DNA from: Herbiconiux sp. SALV-R1
GTDB lineage: Bacteria; Actinomycetota; Actinomycetes; Actinomycetales; Microbacteriaceae
Assembly (NCBI RefSeq): GCF_013113715.1
Contig: NZ_CP053344.1
Span: forward strand, 310,001-374,000
Reading direction: 5' to 3'
Length of the DNA stretch: 64,000 nt
This document shows, piece after piece, positions 57,603 to 64,000 of this stretch. The notes under the pieces were generated by a model. That model was not told where the DNA came from. It saw only the letters and a list, made by a program, of their open reading frames with translations, and ran no database searches. A program made the translations under genes and the position numbers. The number at the start of each line of letters is the position of its first letter. Positions within the stretch are counted from its first letter, which is position 1.

Positions 57603-58925
57603 CTAGACCTTGAGTCGCCAGTCCTCGTCGGAGCCCTCGGTGTCGTCGGGGTCGACGACGACCTCTGCCTCCTCGAGCATCGGGATGGCCATCGTGATGG
57701 CGCCCGTCGGCGGGGCGATCATTGTCGCCTCGTCGCGCCGGTGCCGCAGCACCGTGTCGATGTAGGACGAGAGAGCTTCGGCGAGCGGAACGTCGCGGCT
57801 CTGGTCTTGGCTCATGAACCAGCGGTGCTCGAGCAGCTGGTGGAAGATCTCGGCCGGCTCCAGCTTGCCGCGGAGTTCGCGAGGGATGGCCCTGATCACC
57901 GGCTCGAACACCTTGGCGAGCCACTCGTGCGCCACCATCTCCTCGTCGAACCCCTTGCGGCCGTACTTCGCCGTGTAGGAGTCGAGGTCGTTGAGCAGGC
58001 GCCTCGCCTGGTTCTCCTGGGCGTCGAGCCCGGTGAGCCGGAGGAGCCTGCGCTGGTGGTGGCCCGCATCCACGACCTTGGGCTGGATGCGCACGGTCGT
58101 GCCGTCTTCGGTGGTGCGGATGGCGAGCTCTTCGATGTCGAAGCCGAGGTCGTTGAGGCGGTCGACGCGCTCGTTGATGCGCCAGCGCTCCGAGGAGTTG
58201 AACGACTCGGCGCCGGTGAGCTCCTTCCAGAGCGAGCGGTAGGCGGCGACGATGCCGTTCGACACCGTGATGGGGTCGAGCTCCTCGTCGACGCGGCCGC
58301 CGGCCTCGAGGTCCATCAGCTCGCCGGCGATGTTCACGCGGGCGATCTCGAGGTCGTTCTCGCGCTGGCCGTTCGAGAGGCCGCCCTCGTAGAGCTGGCC
58401 GGTCTCGGCGTCGACGAGGTAGGCGGCGAAGGCGCCGGCGTCGCGGCGGAAGAGGGTGTTCGAGAGCGACACGTCGCCCCAGAAGAAGCCGATGACGTGC
58501 AGGCGCACGAGCAGCACGGCGAGGGCGTCGACGAGACGCGTCGCGGTGTCGGGGCGCAGCATCTGCGAGAACAGGGCGCGGTAGGGCAGCGAGAACTTCA
58601 GGTGCCGGGTGACGAGCACCGAGCGCAGCCGGTCGCCCTCCTCGTCGCTGCGGTTCGTGATGACCGCGAGCGGGTCGACGCAGGGCACGTCGAGGCGCTG
58701 CAGGGTGCGCAGCATCTCGTACTCGCGCCGGGCCATCTCGTCGGTGGTCTCCTTCACGGCGATGACGTGACCGGAGAGGTGCGCGAAGCGCACGAGGTGG
58801 CGGGAGATGCCCTTGGGGAGCGCGGCGATGTACTCGTCGGGCCATTCGTCCAACGGCAACTGCCACGGCAGATCCAGCAGAGCCGGATCTGCCGTGGCAG
58901 AGGTGATGGTGAGGGAGGTCGTCAC
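57603..58925 (-). CDS. DUF4032 family protein with kinase-like N-terminus
   Basis: This 440-residue protein has an N-terminal half like lipopolysaccharide/protein kinases (YEMLRTLQRLDVPCVDPLA, FFWGDVSLSNTLFRRDAG resembling the catalytic loop, YLVDAETGQLY as the metal loop) and a C-terminal DUF4032 domain with HEWLAKVFEPVIRAIP. Function is unknown, but the catalytic-like Asp and Asn suggest a phosphotransferase. It starts at a GTG 4 nt after the sugar ATPase gene, so they form one transcript. Confidence 0.88.
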   Translation of the reverse strand: MTTSLTITSATADPALLDLPWQLPLDEWPDEYIAALPKGISRHLVRFAHLSGHVIAVKETTDEMARREYEMLRTLQRLDVPCVDPLAVITNRSDEEGDRLRSVLVTRHLKFSLPYRALFSQMLRPDTATRLVDALAVLLVRLHVIGFFWGDVSLSNTLFRRDAGAFAAYLVDAETGQLYEGGLSNGQRENDLEIARVNIAGELMDLEAGGRVDEELDPITVSNGIVAAYRSLWKELTGAESFNSSERWRINERVDRLNDLGFDIEELAIRTTEDGTTVRIQPKVVDAGHHQRRLLRLTGLDAQENQARRLLNDLDSYTAKYGRKGFDEEMVAHEWLAKVFEPVIRAIPRELRGKLEPAEIFHQLLEHRWFMSQDQSRDVPLAEALSSYIDTVLRHRRDEATMIAPPTGAITMAIPMLEEAEVVVDPDDTEGSDEDWRLKV

Positions 58926-58929
58926 CGAA

Positions 58930-60030
58930 TCAGCTGACGACGGCCTTGTTGCCGAGGCGGTCGCCCGACTCGAGGTCGAACAGGTGCACGTGGTTCGGGG
59001 CGGCGGTGAGGTACACCTTGTCGCCCACGAAGGGGTGCGAGCGGCCGTCGACGCGTGCGACGATGTCGGTGCGCTTGCCCTCGATCTCGGAGTGGCCGTA
59101 GAGGTAGCCGTCGGCGCCGAGCTCCTCGATGAGGTCGACGGTCACCTCGAGGCCCTCGCCGGCGGCGGTGGAGACGATGATGTCTTCGGGTCGCACGCCG
59201 ATGGTGGCGCTCGTCGCGGTGGTCGAGGCGAGGGTCTCGCGGTCGACGGGCACGATCGAGGTGCCGAACTTGACACCCGTGTCGGCGAGGTCGGCGTGGA
59301 ACAGGTTCATCGCGGGCGAGCCGATGAAGCCGGCGACGAACACGTTGTTCGGCTTCTCGTAGAGGTCGCGCGGCGAACCGACCTGCTGCAGCAGGCCGTC
59401 TTTCAGCACGGCGATGCGGTCGCCCATGGTGAGCGCCTCGGTCTGGTCGTGGGTGACGTAGACCGTGGTGACGCCGAGGCGGCGCTGGAGCGACGCGATC
59501 TGGGTGCGGGTCTGCACGCGGAGCTTGGCGTCGAGGTTCGACAGCGGCTCGTCCATGAGGAACACCTGGGGCTGACGCACGATGGCGCGGCCCATGGCGA
59601 CGCGCTGACGCTGACCACCCGAGAGGGCCTTGGGCTTCCGGCTGAGGTAGGGCTCGAGGTCGAGCAGCTTGGCGGCCTCGAGCACGCGGCTGGCGCGCTC
59701 GTCTTTGCCGACGCCCGCGATCTTGAGCGCGAAGCCCATGTTCTCGGCCACCGTCATGTGCGGGTAGAGGGCGTAGTTCTGGAAGACCATCGCGATGTCA
59801 CGGTCTTTCGGGGGGATGTCGGTGACGTCGCGGTCGCCGATGAGGATGCGGCCCTCGTTGACCTCTTCGAGGCCGGCGAGCATGCGCAGCGAGGTGGATT
59901 TTCCACAGCCCGAGGGGCCGACCAAGACGAGGAATTCCCCGTCGGCGACCTGGAGGTCGAGCTTGTCGACCGAGGCGCGGGTGGCGCCCGGGTAGATGCG
60001 AGACGCCTTGTCGAATGTGACAGATGCCAT
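58930..60030 (-). CDS. Multiple sugar ABC transporter ATPase (MsiK/UgpC type)
   Basis: This 366-residue ATPase has Walker [11 protein letters not shown]-loop VFQNYALYPHMTV, signature [14 protein letters not shown], Walker B FLMDEPLSNLD and a C-terminal MalK-like regulatory domain (GVRPEDI). Proteins like this (MsiK in Streptomyces) power several sugar importers that lack their own ATPase. The amino sugar importer at 9014-12281 is such a case, so it is a likely client; this is inference. AAGGAGA lies about 9 nt before the ATG, and a CCGGCA/TGCCGG hairpin lies in the leader. Confidence 0.95.
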   Translation of the reverse strand: MASVTFDKASRIYPGATRASVDKLDLQVADGEFLVLVGPSGCGKSTSLRMLAGLEEVNEGRILIGDRDVTDIPPKDRDIAMVFQNYALYPHMTVAENMGFALKIAGVGKDERASRVLEAAKLLDLEPYLSRKPKALSGGQRQRVAMGRAIVRQPQVFLMDEPLSNLDAKLRVQTRTQIASLQRRLGVTTVYVTHDQTEALTMGDRIAVLKDGLLQQVGSPRDLYEKPNNVFVAGFIGSPAMNLFHADLADTGVKFGTSIVPVDRETLASTTATSATIGVRPEDIIVSTAAGEGLEVTVDLIEELGADGYLYGHSEIEGKRTDIVARVDGRSHPFVGDKVYLTAAPNHVHLFDLESGDRLGNKAVVS

Positions 60031-60269
60031 GGTTGTGTATCTCCTTCACCGGCAGGTACGTGCCGGACGATCCGTTGTGAATGGATGAAACCGGGCCTAC
60101 TTCGTCGGAGACCCACCGTCGATTATGACACGCGAGCAGGTTCAGGATGCGCGCGGGCAACTCCCAGACGGGCTTCCTACTATCCTTGAGTGGTCGCCCA
60201 GAGCAGGCGGCCGATCTCGCACCGCGCATCCTGCGCTGTGAAACGACTTCTCACACGGAGCTACCACGC

Positions 60270-61181
60270 ATGACCACAGGCGGATCCGACGACTCGCGTC
60301 TCAGCAAGAATCAGCGACGGGAGGCGGCCAGGGAGAAGGCGAAGCAGCTCCGTGAGCAGCAGCGCAAGAAAGAGGTGCGCAACCGCGTCATCCTCATCTC
60401 GTCGCTCGGTCTCGTGCTCGTGGCGATCGTGGTGGGGGTCACCCTCGTCATCACCTCGACGCTGAAGCCCGCCGGCCCCGGCCCGCTCAACATGGCCAGC
60501 GACGGCCTGGTCGTCGGCACCGGCCTCGTGGCCGAGACGACCCCCGCGCTCGCCGCCGGCGAAGACCCGGTGCCGACCGTCAACGACCCCACCTCGGGAG
60601 TCGTCGACATCCGCACCTACGTCGACTACATGTGCCCCTACTGCGGCCAGTTCGAGACCACCAACAACGCGCAGCTCACCGAGTGGATCAACTCGGGCGC
60701 CGCCACCGTCGAGGTGCACCCGCTGTCGATCCTCGACCGTGCCTCGCTCGGCACGAAGTACTCCACCCGCGCCGCCAACGCCGCGGCCTGCGTGGCGAAC
60801 TACTCGCCCGACCAGTTCTGGGCCTTCAACGGCCTGCTGTTCCAGAACCAGCCCGAGGAGAACAGCGAGGGCCTCGACAACGCCGCGATCAAAGACTTCG
60901 CGAGCCAGGCCGGGGTCACCGACCTCGACGCCGTGAACACGTGCATCGACGACACCGAGTTCAAGGGCTGGGTCGCCGATGCGACCTCGCGCGCCCTGCA
61001 GGGCCCGCTCCCGGGCAGCGACGAGCCCAACGTGAGCGGCACCCCCACCGTGCTCGTGAACGGCCAGAAGTACACCGGCTCGCTCACCGACCCCGACGCG
61101 TTCTCGGCCTTCGTGGTGCAGGTCGCCGGCGAGGCCTACGACACCTCGACCGCCACCCCGACCCCCACCCCCGCGGGCTGA
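60270..61181 (+). CDS. Membrane-anchored DsbA-like thioredoxin protein
   Basis: This 303-residue protein has a charged cytoplasmic N-terminus (residues 8-38, rich in Lys/Arg/Glu), one membrane helix (40-63) and an extracytoplasmic DsbA-like thioredoxin domain with the active site CPYC at residues 122-125 and a cis-Pro loop GTPTVLVNG. It probably forms disulfides in exported proteins. The start at 60270 has GGAG about 10 nt upstream. The 239-nt gap shared with the divergent ATPase gene carries TACTATCCT near 60180 as a possible -10 box. Confidence 0.92.
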   Translation: MTTGGSDDSRLSKNQRREAAREKAKQLREQQRKKEVRNRVILISSLGLVLVAIVVGVTLVITSTLKPAGPGPLNMASDGLVVGTGLVAETTPALAAGEDPVPTVNDPTSGVVDIRTYVDYMCPYCGQFETTNNAQLTEWINSGAATVEVHPLSILDRASLGTKYSTRAANAAACVANYSPDQFWAFNGLLFQNQPEENSEGLDNAAIKDFASQAGVTDLDAVNTCIDDTEFKGWVADATSRALQGPLPGSDEPNVSGTPTVLVNGQKYTGSLTDPDAFSAFVVQVAGEAYDTSTATPTPTPAG

Positions 61182-61199
61182 CCCGCTCTTCACCATGTC

Positions 61200-61230
61200 G
61201 TCACGCCCCGGCCGCGCGCCGGGGCGTGAC
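61200..61230 (+). terminator. Terminator after the DsbA-like gene
   Basis: GTCACGCCCCGGC and GCCGGGGCGTGAC form a perfect 13-bp stem with a 5-nt loop. TATGAT immediately after (61231-61236) is a good -10 box for tRNA-Thr. Confidence 0.75.
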
Positions 61231-61252
61231 TATGATGAGGTGTTCCACCCCA

Positions 61253-61328
61253 GCCGGCCTGGCGCAATTGGTAGCGCACCGCTCTTGTAAAGCGGGGGTT
61301 ACGGGTTCGAGTCCCGTGGCCGGCCCCA
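61253..61328 (+). tRNA. tRNA-Thr (TGT anticodon)
   Basis: Acceptor GCCGGCC pairs with GGCCGGC, D arm TGGCGCAATTGGTAGCGCA, anticodon loop CTTGTAA and T arm ACGGGTTCGAGTCCCGT. The tRNA body ends at 61325 and CCA is encoded at 61326-61328. Its 3' 21 bases recur at 63384-63404. Confidence 0.96.
61302..61322 (+). other. attL-like repeat in tRNA-Thr 3' end
   Basis: These 21 bases, covering the T arm and the start of the 3' acceptor strand, are repeated exactly at 63384-63404. Integration into the 3' end of a tRNA gene leaves this pattern. Confidence 0.5.
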
Positions 61329-61355
61329 TTCACGAGCTGATCTCGCGCAGCACCC

Positions 61356-61544
61356 ATGCCCATCTCGCGCGGTGACCGCGAGCACATCGCGCGCGCCGGC
61401 ACCACGGGCGTATCGACCGGCACTCACATGGCCGCACGCGGCGCCCCGTTCGGCTCGGCCTCCGCATCGGGAAGCAACGCCGCCCCTATCATCCCGGAGG
61501 AAGACATGGCCATCACCGAGGACGAGTTCGCCCGGCAGCACTGA
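61356..61544 (+). CDS. Possible small protein (62 aa or 12 aa)
   Basis: An open frame of 62 codons ends IPEEDMAITEDEFARQH. An internal ATG at 61506 has a perfect GGAGGA 4-5 nt upstream and would give a 12-residue peptide. GC content matches the chromosome, unlike the genes that follow. No family is recognised. It may be a remnant or a genuine small protein; I am not confident that it is expressed. Confidence 0.25.
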   Translation: MPISRGDREHIARAGTTGVSTGTHMAARGAPFGSASASGSNAAPIIPEEDMAITEDEFARQH

Positions 61545-61548
61545 GACG

Positions 61549-62057
61549 TCAGGCAGGTGTGTATTGGTAGGTCGCGGTGAAGACATCGGAGGTCGTTTCG
61601 ATGGTGTCGCCGATCAGTGTTGCAGTCACAAAGATGTGCCGGACCCGGTGGTGTGCGCCGTGAGCGAGTACACCACAGAGGGAAGCAATCCTCCGCTTGC
61701 AACGGTGCCCGACCAGTTCATGATGAGTGTGCGGGTGGCGTACGTGTAGCTCACGGATGACCATCCTGCAGCTGAGGACGAGCCGCTCACGCCAGCGCCG
61801 CCGGGCTCGCCGGCGATGATGAGGCGCAGCGATCCGGTGAAGTCTCGGCCGGTGTTGTTCTGCACGTTGATCAGGACGCCGCCGAGCTGAGGAATGGCGC
61901 CCGGGATCTGGCTGACGAGGTCACCGGACGTGGGCACCCATAGGAGCCCGAAGCTCCCGGTAGAGGCTGCGGCTGCGGGGGCTGCTGCCGCGATCGCTAC
62001 GACCGGCGTGGCCCAGATACCCGCCCGGAGCACGCTTCGTCTCTGTACTTCGTTCAC
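61549..62057 (-). pseudogene. Tat-exported small protein, frameshifted
   Basis: The open frame from the GTG at 62057 gives 143 residues beginning NEVQRRSVLRAGIWATP, a twin-arginine signal ending AAPAAAAS near residue 32. It stops at 61626 just before a second frame that continues as FVTATLIGDTIETTSD and ends TYQYTPA (stop at 61549). That ending matches the C-terminus of the paralogue at 63501 (FTASVFISGTTITTT, YPYTF). One base appears lost or gained near 61630-61640. Either the gene is broken or the sequence has an error; intact length would be about 168 residues. Confidence 0.65.
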
Positions 62058-62243
62058 GCGAGGAGCTTGTCACCGGCGGACGGGTGAAGCTATCCCCCTT
62101 TCGGTGGACTAGCGCTCCATTCAAATCATTGTCATCCTGTTGTCGCAGAATGGGGCTGGCCACACCAGGCTTCCACACGGCTCCAGCGGCCTCGGTCGTC
62201 CTCCTCGACGGCCGGGGCCGTCTTCTCTGCGAGGGGGGCGCTG

Positions 62244-62693
62244 ATGGCTGAGGTATCGAGACGGTCTGTCGTGACTGCGGGAGTGTGGGCTGTTCCTGTT
62301 GTCGCGGTGGCCGTGGCTGCGTCGGCTGCGGCCGCGAGTGGTGCGGTTGCGCTCGAGGTCAGCCTCGAGGTGCGTCCGCTCACCGACATCAGGGTGGTGA
62401 TTGTGCCGGTCACAGTGACTAACCCGTCGGCGGCTCCCGCGACGGTCACCTTGGTGCCGGCAATGAGCGGTGACAGTTTGCGCTTAGGTAGCATCCTGGG
62501 GACGACGTGGGTGCGTGTGGGAGAGCACATTTATCAGGCGGTCGTAGGCCCAGGTCAGTCTCTGGCGGGTGTCGTGTATGCCGTGCAGATCAGTGGTTCC
62601 TACTCGGCTCCGCTTCATCCTTACGTTCTCACGCTCACAGCGTCAGCGCCGGAACTCACATCCGGCATCGCGAGCCATTCGGGCACAGTCTGA
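62244..62693 (+). CDS. Tat-exported small protein, paralogue 2
   Basis: This 149-residue protein starts AEVSRRSVVTAGVWAVPVV, a twin-arginine signal nearly identical to its neighbours', with predicted cleavage after SAAAAS. The mature part of about 115 residues alternates hydrophobic and polar residues like an immunoglobulin-type beta sandwich (VVIVPVTVTNPSAAPATVTL). There is no lipobox, anchor or catalytic motif. GGGGGG is just upstream of the ATG. GC content is lower than the rest of the window. Confidence 0.75.
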   Translation: MAEVSRRSVVTAGVWAVPVVAVAVAASAAAASGAVALEVSLEVRPLTDIRVVIVPVTVTNPSAAPATVTLVPAMSGDSLRLGSILGTTWVRVGEHIYQAVVGPGQSLAGVVYAVQISGSYSAPLHPYVLTLTASAPELTSGIASHSGTV

Positions 62694-62838
62694 ACCCTCT
62701 GGGTCACTGCTCGGTGCCCAGGTGATCGCGCGGTACTGCGAATCCGCACAACGAGCGCACCCGCGGTGGTCGGTCGTCGGCGCTCGTGGCAGCCCAACCA
62801 TCGGCTTCGCGATCGATCACCATCCACTATTCGGTGGA

Positions 62839-62868
62839 TTGACAATCTAGGCAATTCCCTGGCACACT
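62839..62868 (+). promoter_or_regulatory. Promoter of paralogue 3 (leaderless)
   Basis: A consensus TTGACA (62839-62844) and CACACT (62863-62868) are 18 bp apart, and the ATG at 62875 follows six bases later without a ribosome binding site. Nothing else is seen in 62694-62838. Confidence 0.55.
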
Positions 62869-62874
62869 TCACGC

Positions 62875-63333
62875 ATGAGCGAAGTGACGCGTCGTGGAGT
62901 CCTCCGGGCCGGAGTGTGGGGTGTGCCGGTGGTGGCCGTGGCTGTCGCCGCGCCCGCAGCTGCGGCCAGTGATCAGCCCCGCGTGGTCATGTGGTGGTCG
63001 CCTGTGGCCATCACGATCGGCAGAGCGGAAGCGAGACTCAACTTCATCAACGACAGCCTCGTGGATGTGAACCGGCTCACTGTGATGATCTCCGGTCTCA
63101 CGGCTGGACTGAACCTCTCGTGGTCAGGCAACGACTGGCAGCTCGTCGCTTACGACCCTGCCGCAGGCACAGTGGTCTTTGCGAAGGTGGACCCACTGCC
63201 GCCGAGCGAGGCCGCAACTCTGTTTCTGACCTTCTCCTCGGAACAGTTGCCGCCGGGGACCTACTCGCTTCCCACCACTGTCTTATCTGGTGCGACCGCC
63301 TTTCCTGACGAGCTTGTGGTCAGGGCGGTCTAA
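62875..63333 (+). CDS. Tat-exported small protein, paralogue 3
   Basis: This 152-residue protein opens SEVTRRGVLRAGVWGVPVV with the same Tat signal (Ser-x-Arg-Arg, long Ala/Val core, APAAAAS). The mature domain differs strongly from the others in sequence but keeps the size and beta-strand pattern (RLTVMISGLTAGLNLSW). No function is recognised. A clear promoter places transcription at the start codon. It lies between tRNA-Thr and the 3' tRNA copy. Confidence 0.75.
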   Translation: MSEVTRRGVLRAGVWGVPVVAVAVAAPAAAASDQPRVVMWWSPVAITIGRAEARLNFINDSLVDVNRLTVMISGLTAGLNLSWSGNDWQLVAYDPAAGTVVFAKVDPLPPSEAATLFLTFSSEQLPPGTYSLPTTVLSGATAFPDELVVRAV

Positions 63334-63383
63334 GTTCGGCACAAGGTACGTGGGGTTGTCCTAGGGCGCGGGGACCTCATCTG

Positions 63384-63404
63384 CGGGTTCGAGTCCCGTG
63401 GCCG
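63384..63404 (+). other. attR-like copy of tRNA-Thr 3' end
   Basis: Exact 21-base copy of 61302-61322 followed by ACCC where the tRNA has GCCC. The sequence upstream (63334-63383) does not fold into a tRNA, so this is a 3' fragment, not a gene. Confidence 0.5.
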
Positions 63405-63500
63405 ACCCTCTCGTCGTCCCGCCCTCGCCCCCCTCTTGCCCCCGCGCTCTCCATCGACAGGGGGATGTCCGGTCGAGGTGCGCCGTGCGACACTTGTCGA

Positions 63501-63890
63501 ATGAGTGAGACGTCGAGGCGGTCTGTGCTTCAGGCCGGTGTCTGGTCCATCCCCGCGGTCGCGCTGGCGGTGGCGGCGCCCGCGGCGGCGGCGAGCGTGG
63601 CGGCACCGACCGTCACCATCACCGGAATCGTGCCGACGGGTGTACGAGATGTGCACGAACTCTCGATCAGGGTCGACGACATTCCGCCCGGCTCCAGCCT
63701 CGTCACCGGCCGAGTCACGTGGACGCCCTCCGGCGGCAGGACCATCGGGTCGAGCATCTTCCTTCCCGACTCCTCGGGCAACGCCTCGGTCACCCTCACC
63801 GAGTTCCCGCCCGGGGTGCTCTACCTCTTCACCGCATCCGTTTTCATCTCGGGCACCACCATCACCACCACCTACCCGTACACCTTCTGA
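63501..63890 (+). CDS. Tat-exported small protein, paralogue 4
   Basis: This 129-residue protein opens SETSRRSVLQAGVWSIPAV, the same Tat signal with likely cleavage after APAAAAS, followed by about 95 residues ending ITTTYPYTF. It lies just outside the tRNA 3' repeat and has the high GC of the chromosome, so it may be the resident member from which the cassette members derive or next to which they integrated. I chose the ATG at 63501 rather than the longer frame because the Tat signal then begins at residue 1. Confidence 0.78.
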   Translation: MSETSRRSVLQAGVWSIPAVALAVAAPAAAASVAAPTVTITGIVPTGVRDVHELSIRVDDIPPGSSLVTGRVTWTPSGGRTIGSSIFLPDSSGNASVTLTEFPPGVLYLFTASVFISGTTITTTYPYTF

Positions 63891-63903
63891 CCCTCGCCAA
63901 CCG

Positions 63904-64000
63904 TCAGCTGCCCACGGGGTGCTGCTTGCCGGCGTCGGGGCCGAGTTCGGCCTCGAGGGCCAGGCGGAGGCGATGTGAGCGGAGGAGCAGTGAGACGCCG
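63904..64000 (-). CDS. Unidentified protein, C-terminal end only
   Basis: A minus-strand frame open to the window edge encodes 31 residues ending LRLALEAELGPDAGKQHPVGS before a TGA. The composition is typical of coding sequence here. Too little is visible to name it. Confidence 0.4.
   Translation of the reverse strand, partial: GVSLLLRSHRLRLALEAELGPDAGKQHPVGS

Noticed and set aside
61921-62178. 85-codon minus-strand ORF across the gap upstream of the first Tat gene
   Set aside because: It overlaps the Tat signal coding region in another frame and has no family resemblance or ribosome binding site.
63334-63407. Possible second tRNA-Thr gene
   Set aside because: Only the T arm and part of the acceptor match; no D arm or anticodon stem can be drawn and the 5' acceptor strand does not pair, so it is a fragment.

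Overview
The window is very GC-rich and gene-dense. Codon use, GTG/TTG starts, frequent ATGA overlaps and gene content (mycothiol synthase MshD, GlnR, CarD, SenX3-RegX3, CWB2 cell-wall repeats, a LADTG sorting signal, a DUF7882-type protein) point to an actinobacterium, most likely Microbacteriaceae (order Micrococcales). The genus cannot be fixed from sequence alone. No rRNA, CRISPR array, prophage, integrase or transposase is visible; two tRNA genes are present.

Layout. 1-3168: a heterodimeric ABC exporter, the first subunit cut by the window edge. 3238-4502 (minus): GNAT acetyltransferase, alkyltransferase-like protein and a lipoprotein. 4566-5867: NADP isocitrate dehydrogenase behind a perfect 26-bp palindrome. 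6029-15542: a GlcNAc/chitooligosaccharide regulon (nagA and a membrane protein divergent from ROK regulator, binding protein, two permeases, GH3 hexosaminidase, ROK kinase, nagB). The transporter has no ATPase of its own; a multi-substrate sugar ATPase lies at 58930-60030. 15650-17398: a cell-wall-anchored TIG protein and a membrane protein. 17507-22192: purU, an MFS exporter, and glyA-folD behind a ZTP riboswitch. 22351-26677 (minus): TetR plus a second heterodimeric ABC exporter. 26750-31451: aldose epimerase, DUF7882 protein, DUF4436-like membrane protein, secreted GH8 glycosidase with three CWB2 repeats.

31484-38856 is a phosphate block: ppk1, a Nudix/histidine phosphatase, then pstSCAB behind a PHO box. 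39067-43836: an unknown protein, tRNA-Lys, a creatininase-family protein, and a 996-aa kinase/degenerate M23/aminotransferase fusion. 43868-47798 resembles the mycobacterial glnR-mshD neighbourhood. 47862-52675 holds a lipoprotein, methyltransferase, gpmA, phoU and senX3-regX3, with a three-unit PHO box between phoU and senX3. 52716-57579 (lpqE-like lipoprotein, carD, ispDF, cysS, rlmB) matches the M. tuberculosis Rv3584-Rv3579c order as I remember it. 57603-61181: DUF4032 protein, the sugar ATPase, a membrane thioredoxin. 61253-63890: tRNA-Thr followed by four paralogous Tat-exported small proteins. Three lie between the tRNA and a 21-bp copy of its 3' end, which looks like an integrated cassette.

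Themes: (i) phosphate control links pst, phoU-senX3-regX3 and probably ppk1; (ii) one-carbon/purine metabolism links purU and the ZTP-controlled glyA-folD; (iii) about ten genes have a TAnnnT-like hexamer 6-8 nt before the start codon, suggesting leaderless transcripts; (iv) a 73-nt palindromic element occurs twice. The Tat cassette and the 73-nt palindromes are the least explained parts.
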